The notes beneath the pieces were generated by a model, which worked only from the letters and a program-made list of their open reading frames with translations, ran no database searches and had not been told where the DNA came from. Positions 49,045-54,028 of a DNA stretch of 54,028 bases are shown here, piece after piece. Every line of letters starts with the position of its first letter. Positions within the stretch are counted from its first letter, which is position 1. The translations under genes and the position numbers were made by a program. The stretch covers positions 1 to 54,028 of the forward strand of contig NZ_CAINTR010000051.1 in NCBI RefSeq assembly GCF_903853455.1, given 5' to 3'. Origin of the DNA: an uncultured Magnetospirillum sp. GTDB taxonomy: Bacteria > Pseudomonadota > Alphaproteobacteria > Rhodospirillales > Magnetospirillaceae.

Positions 49045-49392
49045 ATGACCAACGCCACCGTCGATCAGATCACCGCCGCCACCAAAGCCAATGCCGAAGC
49101 CCTGACCAAGAGCGGCAACGCCGCCATCGCCGGCTTCCAGGAGCTCGCCAAGGCCTATCAGGCGCTGGCCACCAAGAATGCCGAGAAGCTGACCGCTTCG
49201 ATCCAGGCGCTGGCCTCGGTCAAGAGCCCGACCGAGTTCGTCGAGCTGCAGCAGAAGCTGATCCAGGAAGGCGTCGATGCCGCCGTCAGCGACAGCCGCA
49301 ACATCGCCGACCTGACCACCGCCGTGTTCACCGCCGCTTTCGAGCCGGTGAAGAAGCAGGTCGAAGCGGTGCAGAAGGCCGTGAAGGTCTAA
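49045..49392 (+). CDS. Phasin family protein (polyhydroxyalkanoate granule coat)
   Basis: The 115-residue protein is almost entirely amphipathic helix, rich in Ala, Lys, Gln and Glu (NAAIAGFQELAKAYQALATKNAEKL, EFVELQQKLIQEGVDAAVSDSRNIADL), the pattern of short phasins that coat polyhydroxybutyrate granules. The start is the ATG at 49045 with AAGGA ten bases upstream. The promoter arrangement suggests repression by PhaR until polymer accumulates. No pha synthesis gene is in the window. Confidence 0.9.
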   Translation: MTNATVDQITAATKANAEALTKSGNAAIAGFQELAKAYQALATKNAEKLTASIQALASVKSPTEFVELQQKLIQEGVDAAVSDSRNIADLTTAVFTAAFEPVKKQVEAVQKAVKV

Positions 49393-49424
49393 GCTGCCTG
49401 GCCTCTTCGGCCATCGCTGCTGCT

Positions 49425-49454
49425 AAAGCCGCGCCCCTCGCCGGGCGCGGCTTT
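49425..49454 (+). terminator. Rho-independent terminator of the phasin gene
   Basis: A perfect 12-bp stem (49425-49436 with 49443-49454) has a CTCGCC loop and is followed by a T run. It starts 33 bp after the phasin stop codon. Confidence 0.88.
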
Positions 49455-49525
49455 TTCGTGTGACGACGGCGTAGCCTGGTTCCGGCCGAGATGTCATAGT
49501 CATCGAACCGGCGGCAACACGTTTG

Positions 49526-49673
49526 ATACCGTCTCACCCTCGAACTGACTTTTCAGTTCGAGGGTGAGACGGCAAGGGCGAAGCCCGCCGCGCCCCATGG
49601 CGCGAGAGCCAAGCGCGAGCGCCCGGCGACTGAGGGACAACAAGACGAGTCACGATAGTGGCTCGTCGGTATG
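49526..49673. repeat. Structured dispersed repeat, copy C with ATACC/GGTAT ends
   Basis: ATACC (49526-49530) and GGTAT (49669-49673) bound this copy. A perfect 20-bp hairpin (49529-49548 with 49553-49572) comes first, then the CCAT-loop stem (49589-49594 with 49599-49604), AGAGCCAAGCG, CGCCCGGCGACTGAGGGAC, and a final hairpin GACGAGTCAC/GTGGCTCGTC. It is between the phasin terminator and the EF-hand gene. Confidence 0.75.
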
Positions 49674-49690
49674 AGAGCGCACGCGATCCC

Positions 49691-50284
49691 ATGAAGACAC
49701 AGACCTTGTTCGTGGTGACCTGGACCCTGGCCGTCACCCTGTCGGCCTGCGCGCAACTGGATTTCGGCAAGCACCCGGCCCACGCGTCGGACGACCGCCG
49801 GCATGATGCGACGCCCGCGTTGCTGTTCAGCCCCAATGGCGAACCGCTGAGCGGCGGCGTGCCGTGCGGCGACGCCATGAGCCAGTGGTTCGGCCGCGTC
49901 GATGGCAACCACGACGACAGAATCGACCGCACGGAATTCTTGGCCGACGCCCGCGTCCAGTTCGAGCGAATGGACCTCGATCACAACGGCTTCGTCACCG
50001 CCGACGAACTCACCGCCTTCCGGATCCCGTTCTTGAACAAGTCGCGGTCCGACGATGACGTCGCCGAGGCGCCTCGCCACCGCTCCCGAGGCGAGGAAGA
50101 CGGCGTACGGCCGGCGAGCGGAACCGACCCCGTCATGTCGGCCGACACCAATCTCGACTTCAAGGTCAGCCTCGACGAGTTCCTCAAGCAGGCCGCCAGC
50201 ATCTTCGATCATCTGGACACCGACCACGATGGAGCCCTCAGCCCCGCGGAAGTCCATGGGTTCTGCCCCGTCGCCCCTCAATAA
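49691..50284 (+). CDS. EF-hand calcium-binding lipoprotein
   Basis: The 197-residue protein has a lipoprotein signal peptide ending in the lipobox LSAC (about residue 20), so it should be lipid-anchored on the periplasmic side. Four EF-hand loops are visible: DGNHDDRIDRTEF, DLDHNGFVTADEL, DTNLDFKVSLDEF and DTDHDGALSPAEV, arranged as two pairs with an acidic/His/Arg linker. This is calmodulin-like spacing, but the function is unknown. The start at 49691 is chosen because the signal peptide begins there (MKTQTLF). Confidence 0.83.
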   Translation: MKTQTLFVVTWTLAVTLSACAQLDFGKHPAHASDDRRHDATPALLFSPNGEPLSGGVPCGDAMSQWFGRVDGNHDDRIDRTEFLADARVQFERMDLDHNGFVTADELTAFRIPFLNKSRSDDDVAEAPRHRSRGEEDGVRPASGTDPVMSADTNLDFKVSLDEFLKQAASIFDHLDTDHDGALSPAEVHGFCPVAPQ

Positions 50285-50398
50285 AAGGGACCGAAGGGGC
50301 GTCGTCGCCGGTTCACAGACGGGCACGATGGAGCTATAACCTCTCTAAGAACAAGCGGTGGTCAGGCCTTGCGGAGTTCCCGAGGGAGCGCGGTTTCG

Positions 50399-51871
50399 AT
50401 GCTTTTGCCGATTACTATCGACAAGCTGAGCTCCGTGTCGTTTCAGGAGCAGATCGCAGAGCAGCTTCGGCGCTTTATCCTGGAAGGGTTGCTGGTGCCC
50501 GGCACGCGCGTGCCCACATCGCGCGAACTGGCACGCCAGGCCGGCCTGTCCCGCAACACCGTCACCTTGGCCTATGAGCGCCTGATCGGCGAAGGCTATC
50601 TCCAGACCCGCCCGGCCTCGGGCACGTTCGTCGCCGAGGTGTTTTCCAACCCCGACCTGGCGCTTCCGGCGGCGGCACGGCCTGAGGCCAGCCTCGGCGG
50701 CATCCCCCGGCGACCGGTGGTGTTCAGCGGCCAGGCATGGCCCCGCCTGACGGCCAAGCCCGAGTTCGACTGCAGACTGTTCTCCGCCGACCCATCCATA
50801 TTCCCCACCCGGGAGTGGCGCCGCCACATCCTGTCGGCGCTCGAACACCACGGCGGCCGCATGGGCAACACGCCGCCGCCGGCGGGCGAGCAGAAGTTGC
50901 GGCACGCCATCGCCCGCTGGCTGAGCGCATCCCGCGGGATCACCGCCACCGCCGACGACGTGCTGGTGGTCGCGGGTCGGCAGCAGGCCTACAACATCGC
51001 GGCCCAACTGCTGCTGCGCCCCGGAGACGGCGTGGTGGTGGAGGCCCCTTGCAACTTGAACGCCGCCCTCGTTTTCGAGGCGGCCCAAGCCAATCTGCTG
51101 CCGGTGCCGGTGGACGAGCGGGGAATCCGCCCCGACCTGCTCCCGTCCGGGCCGGCGCTCGCCTACCTCACCCCATCCCATCAAAGTCCGGTGGGCGGCA
51201 CGCTGCCGTTGGATCGGCGCGAGGCGGTCCTCGCCTGGGCCCGCGCCAACGGCACCTACCTGTTCGAGGACGACATCGGCTGCGAATTTCATTACGACGG
51301 ATGGCAGCCGCCGTCGCTCAAGAGCATGGACCGGAATGGGCTGGTGATCTATTGCGGCAGTTTCACCCTGACGCTGGGCGCGGGGCTGCGCCTGGGCTAC
51401 ATGGTGCTGCCGCCGGAACTGGCGTCCGCCGCCCTGGCCGCCAAGACGCTGCTCGACAACGGCTGCCCCTGGCTGGAGCAGGCGGCCTTGGCCAACCTCA
51501 TGGAAACCGGCAACTTCGCCCGCCACGTCCTCGGCACCAAGAAGCTCTATCAGGAGCGCCGGGATCGTCTCGTCGAAGCCCTCCTGCAACGGTTCGGCGC
51601 CGCCACGGTCATCGGCTTCGAGGCCGGAACGCATGTGGGCCTGCGCCTGCCCGAGGGCTTCCCCGACGCGGCGACGATCCAGCAGAGCGGCGCCGAGCAG
51701 GGGATCGCCATCCATGCCGCCCCCGCCTGCTCGTTCGATGCCGCCGCCGACCACCGCTATCGCCAGCGCACCCTTTATCTGGGCTACGGCGCCCTACCCG
51801 TCGAGCGGATTCCGGCCGCCGTCGACCAACTTGTCGCCGTGATAGAAAACTTGGCTCCAGCCTTCGCGTAG
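50399..51871 (+). CDS. MocR-family (GntR-aminotransferase) regulator lacking the PLP lysine
   Basis: The 490-residue protein has an N-terminal GntR winged helix (FQEQIAEQLRRFILEGLL, PTSRELARQAGLSRNTVTLAYERL) and a fold-type I aminotransferase domain. The stretch normally reading GSFSKTL, whose Lys binds PLP, is GSFTLTL here: Leu324. The EDDYD motif is EDDIG, so the Tyr contacting PLP is Ile293. Thus the effector domain probably cannot form an internal aldimine. The rest (LTPSHQSPVGGTL, GLRLGYMV) is well kept, so it is not a decayed gene. The ATG at 50399 follows CGAGGGAG. It stands directly upstream of the cytochrome cluster and probably regulates it. Confidence 0.85.
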   Translation: MLLPITIDKLSSVSFQEQIAEQLRRFILEGLLVPGTRVPTSRELARQAGLSRNTVTLAYERLIGEGYLQTRPASGTFVAEVFSNPDLALPAAARPEASLGGIPRRPVVFSGQAWPRLTAKPEFDCRLFSADPSIFPTREWRRHILSALEHHGGRMGNTPPPAGEQKLRHAIARWLSASRGITATADDVLVVAGRQQAYNIAAQLLLRPGDGVVVEAPCNLNAALVFEAAQANLLPVPVDERGIRPDLLPSGPALAYLTPSHQSPVGGTLPLDRREAVLAWARANGTYLFEDDIGCEFHYDGWQPPSLKSMDRNGLVIYCGSFTLTLGAGLRLGYMVLPPELASAALAAKTLLDNGCPWLEQAALANLMETGNFARHVLGTKKLYQERRDRLVEALLQRFGAATVIGFEAGTHVGLRLPEGFPDAATIQQSGAEQGIAIHAAPACSFDAAADHRYRQRTLYLGYGALPVERIPAAVDQLVAVIENLAPAFA

Positions 51872-51923
51872 CGACCCGAAACAGGGCAACTGGCTCCATT
51901 AAATTTCTGTCATCTGGCTCTAC
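51850..51923 (+). promoter_or_regulatory. Direct repeats CTGGCTC upstream of the cytochrome cluster
   Basis: CTTGGCTCCAG (51850), ACTGGCTCCAT (51889) and TCTGGCTCTAC (51913) are direct repeats 39 and 24 bp apart, ending 67 bp before the tetrahaem cytochrome start. The first lies in the end of mocR. MocR regulators usually bind direct repeats of this size. ATGGAGCTA (50328-50336), before mocR, is a one-mismatch inverse copy. Confidence 0.45.
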
Positions 51924-51989
51924 CGCAGCCCAGCCCAGGCAGGTAATGTCCCCATACTTAGAGGTAGTACTCGGACCTGGGGGAAAATT

Positions 51990-52601
51990 ATGCAAAATTC
52001 CGGTTCCACGCCGTGCCGGGGCAAAGTGATGGGAATGATTCTCTGTCACAAAGCCAAGATTCTTTGTGCCGCCGGCTTCTTCATCGCCGGCATTATTTTT
52101 TGGGGTGGCTTCAACACGGCAATGGAAGCGACCAATACGCTGGAATTCTGCATCTCCTGCCATGAGATGAAGGACACGGTGTACCAGGAGTATACCAAGA
52201 CTATTCACTACTCGAACCGCACCGGCGTCCGCGCCGTCTGCTCCGACTGCCATGTGCCGAAGTCTTGGATCTACAAGATGATTCGTAAGGTCCAGGCCAG
52301 CAACGAGGTCTACCACAAGCTCCTGGGGACCGTGGACACGGTGGAGAAGTTCGACGCGCACCGCCTGGAACTGGCGACCCATGTCTGGGAAACCATGAAG
52401 CGCACCGACTCGCGTGAGTGCCGCAACTGCCACTCCTTCCAAGGCATGAATGCCGAGATGCAGCGGCCCCGTGCCCGCGCTCAGCATGAAGACGCGCAGA
52501 AGACCGGCCAGACCTGCATCGATTGCCACAAGGGCATCGCTCACAAACCCGTACACAAGCTTCTGGAGGCCCCGGCCCCCACCAGCTTCGACATTCAATA
52601 A
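51990..52601 (+). CDS. Tetrahaem c-type cytochrome, NapC/NirT/CymA family
   Basis: The 203-residue protein has one N-terminal membrane anchor (about 22-41) and four CXXCH sites: CISCH (54-58, followed by EM as in NapC/NrfH/CymA), CSDCH (84-88), CRNCH (144-148) and CIDCH (176-180). The family takes electrons from membrane quinol and hands them to periplasmic partners. The ATG at 51990 has GGGGGA six bases upstream; a second ATG at 52029 is less likely. It is followed after 17 bp by a haem-binding protein and then by a decahaem cytochrome, so it is likely the quinol-side entry (or exit) of that chain. Confidence 0.92.
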   Translation: MQNSGSTPCRGKVMGMILCHKAKILCAAGFFIAGIIFWGGFNTAMEATNTLEFCISCHEMKDTVYQEYTKTIHYSNRTGVRAVCSDCHVPKSWIYKMIRKVQASNEVYHKLLGTVDTVEKFDAHRLELATHVWETMKRTDSRECRNCHSFQGMNAEMQRPRARAQHEDAQKTGQTCIDCHKGIAHKPVHKLLEAPAPTSFDIQ

Positions 52602-52618
52602 GATTGGAGGATTCGATA

Positions 52619-53548
52619 GTGAGAGCCTCGACCGCCGCCACCGTCCTGATTGGGCTTCTGGCCGCCACCCCCGCCTTCGCCGTCGACTGGGCCAAGGTGC
52701 CCGGCAAGGACGTCACGCTGATGTATCCGGGTCAGTCCTCGTACGAGTGGGTTCTGACTCCCTCCGAGCATTCCGGTGGGTTCAAGATCCGCGAGGGCAA
52801 GAATTGCCACGAGTGCCACACCGGTGAAGAAGACACCATGGGCAACCTGCTGGTGTCCGGTAAGAAGAACGAGCCGGCCCCCATCGCCGGCAAGCCCGGC
52901 TTCGTGAAGGCTTCCGTCAAGTTCGCCCACGACGACAAGAACATGTACGTCCACCTGGACTTCGCCCCGGGCACCCAGCCCGACGCCAAGATGGATGCCG
53001 CCAACGAGACCAAGGTCACCATGATCATCAACGACGGCGGCGTCGCTGAATCGAACCGGTTCGGCTGCTGGGCCGCCTGCCACGACGACGCGGCGACCAT
53101 GCCGAGCGCCGCCGGGGCCGAGCGGACCAAGTATCTGCTGAAGACCCACGCCAAGGTCGGCCGCCAGGGTGGCGGCGACGAGCTGAAGCCGGCCGACGAG
53201 TTGGCCAAGCTGAAGGCCGCCGGCTACGAGCTCGAATACTGGCAGGCTCGCCTCAACCCCGGCGCCAAGGCCGTGGCTGTGGCCGGCACCATCTTCGACA
53301 AGCGCGAAGAGCTGAAGACCTCGGCCGTGACCGCCGACGCCACCTTCGCCGGCGGCGCCTGGTCGGTGACGCTGACCCGGCCGCTGGTGGCCGGTGCGCC
53401 CTACAAGGATCTGGTGGCGGGCAAGACCTACACCATCGGCTTTGCCATCCATGCCGGCCACACCGCGCGCCGGTTCCACTACGTGTCGTTCGAACGCACC
53501 TTGGTCCTCGACCAGGGCGCCGGAGATTTCGTCGCGACCAAGCAGTAG
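52619..53548 (+). CDS. Periplasmic haem protein with ethylbenzene-dehydrogenase-gamma-like domain
   Basis: The 309-residue protein starts at GTG 52619 after GGAGG and has a signal peptide cleaved near residue 21 (PAFA-VDW). A classical haem site CHECH is at 63-67. The body is a beta-sandwich haem-binding domain of the EBDH-gamma/DMSO-reductase-associated type, with VKFAHDDKNMYVHLDF and FGCWAACHDDAATMP. The second cysteine motif is CWAACH (150-155), that is CX3CH, an unusual spacing. It probably shuttles electrons in the periplasm between the tetrahaem and decahaem proteins. No catalytic molybdenum subunit is visible here. Confidence 0.82.
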   Translation: MRASTAATVLIGLLAATPAFAVDWAKVPGKDVTLMYPGQSSYEWVLTPSEHSGGFKIREGKNCHECHTGEEDTMGNLLVSGKKNEPAPIAGKPGFVKASVKFAHDDKNMYVHLDFAPGTQPDAKMDAANETKVTMIINDGGVAESNRFGCWAACHDDAATMPSAAGAERTKYLLKTHAKVGRQGGGDELKPADELAKLKAAGYELEYWQARLNPGAKAVAVAGTIFDKREELKTSAVTADATFAGGAWSVTLTRPLVAGAPYKDLVAGKTYTIGFAIHAGHTARRFHYVSFERTLVLDQGAGDFVATKQ

Positions 53549-53560
53549 AGTTTGACCATT

Positions 53561-53605
53561 GCGGGGCCCGGGGAATGGGCCCCGCATTCGGCCATCTGGC
53601 CGAAT
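53561..53605 (+). terminator. Two adjacent perfect hairpins between cytochrome genes
   Basis: GCGGGGCCC (53561-53569) pairs with 53577-53585, and immediately after it ATTCGGCCA (53586-53594) pairs with 53597-53605. Neither has a U tract. They may be a partial terminator or an mRNA-processing site that sets different levels for the two cytochromes. Confidence 0.55.
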
Positions 53606-53623
53606 AACGAGGGGGTAAGATTG

Positions 53624-54028
53624 ATGAAAGCACGAACCTGGCTCTTGAGCCTTGTGTGCTGCGCTGCGTTCCTTTTTTCGGGAATCATCGCCGCTGACGC
53701 AGCCGATACTCCGACGGCGCCAGCAACAGGGACGGCCGCCGTTTCTGATGAAGCGGCACCGACAGCCGAGCCGGTCTATGCCGCGCGCGGCGCAGACTCT
53801 TGCATGCGTTGTCATGACAAGGGCACGCCGCTGAACATTCTGAAGACCGTGCATGCGATGACGGGCGACGCGCGTACGCCGTTCGCGCAGCACGCCTGCG
53901 AAACCTGCCACGGCGCCAGCCCCACCCATATGGGCACCCCGCCGTCTCCCGGCGGACGTCGCGTTTCGCCGACCGTGGTGTTCAAGGGCGACCGCAAATC
54001 GTCGCCCGAGGCCATCAACAAGGTGTGC
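53624..54028 (+). CDS. MtrA/DmsE-family multihaem cytochrome, 5' part (runs off window)
   Basis: The first 135 codons are present, with an ATG at 53624 and GAGGGGG upstream. A signal peptide (MKARTWLLSLVCCAAFLFSGIIAADA) precedes an Ala/Pro/Thr-rich linker. Then come haem sites CMRCH (60-64) and CETCH (92-96); the last residue in the window is Cys135, probably starting a third site. The spacing and wording (ILKTVHAMTGDARTPFA...ACETCHGASPTHMG) match DmsE/MtrA/PioA-type decahaem proteins, which sit in an outer-membrane porin and carry electrons across it. A porin gene (mtrB/dmsF type) would be expected next. Confidence 0.85.
   Translation, partial: MKARTWLLSLVCCAAFLFSGIIAADAADTPTAPATGTAAVSDEAAPTAEPVYAARGADSCMRCHDKGTPLNILKTVHAMTGDARTPFAQHACETCHGASPTHMGTPPSPGGRRVSPTVVFKGDRKSSPEAINKVC

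Noticed and set aside
52619-53548. Ethylbenzene dehydrogenase or another molybdenum enzyme system
   Set aside because: Only the haem-subunit-like domain is present; no molybdopterin or iron-sulfur subunit lies next to it in the window.

Overview
The window looks like a piece of a high-GC alphaproteobacterial chromosome of the Rhodospirillales, most likely a Magnetospirillum/Paramagnetospirillum relative. This is inferred from the gene set: glyQ-glyS-ppdK synteny, a phasin, a cyclic beta-1,2-glucan synthase, many signalling proteins and multihaem cytochromes. No magnetosome gene, rRNA, tRNA or CRISPR array was recognised.

Layout. (1) 1-4000: remnant of a Tn7-like transposon. tnsA and tnsB are intact, tnsC is cut after about 85 codons and joined out of frame to a fragment of another gene. 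The right end, with three tandem 20-bp repeats, lies exactly where Tn7 inserts, 25 bp past the glmS stop codon. 23-bp repeats at the left edge suggest a second mobile element. (2) 4023-16583: glmU-glmS, gph, a PAS-GGDEF-EAL-REC-HPt protein, an Rrf2/NsrR-like regulator, epmA, a glutathione transferase, a chemoreceptor, two stand-alone receiver proteins and an RMD1/DUF155 protein. (3) 16699-22521: glyQ-glyS-ppdK with a double hairpin downstream. (4) 22719-38319: a catabolic block. On the minus strand are a class III CoA-transferase, an unknown permease, nitronate monooxygenase, a complete Liv-type ABC importer, an acyl-CoA ligase, an acyl-CoA dehydrogenase and an IclR regulator. Divergent from iclR on the plus strand are enoyl-CoA hydratase, 3-hydroxyacyl-CoA dehydrogenase and a PaaJ/PcaF-like thiolase. 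Together they suggest import, CoA activation and beta-oxidation-like breakdown of a branched, dicarboxylic or aromatic-derived acid. (5) 38516-50284: two small proteins, a SatP acetate transporter, a giant cyclic glucan synthase, a phasin under a likely PhaR operator, and an EF-hand lipoprotein. (6) 50399-54028: a MocR regulator that lacks the PLP-binding lysine, then a c-type cytochrome cluster: tetrahaem NapC/NirT/CymA type, an ethylbenzene-dehydrogenase-gamma-like haem protein, and the start of an MtrA/DmsE-type decahaem cytochrome. The cluster looks like a quinol-to-periplasm (perhaps outer-membrane) electron conduit and runs off the right edge.

Structured non-coding DNA is abundant. A hairpin-rich repeat family occurs four times (near 16.1, 22.6, 38.4 and 49.6 kb), keeping its architecture while its stem sequences differ. 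Two MITE-like palindromes (24.0 and 29.8 kb) flank or interrupt the catabolic operon. The strongest candidates for something new are the repeat family, the lysine-less MocR next to the cytochrome cluster, and the cytochrome cluster itself.
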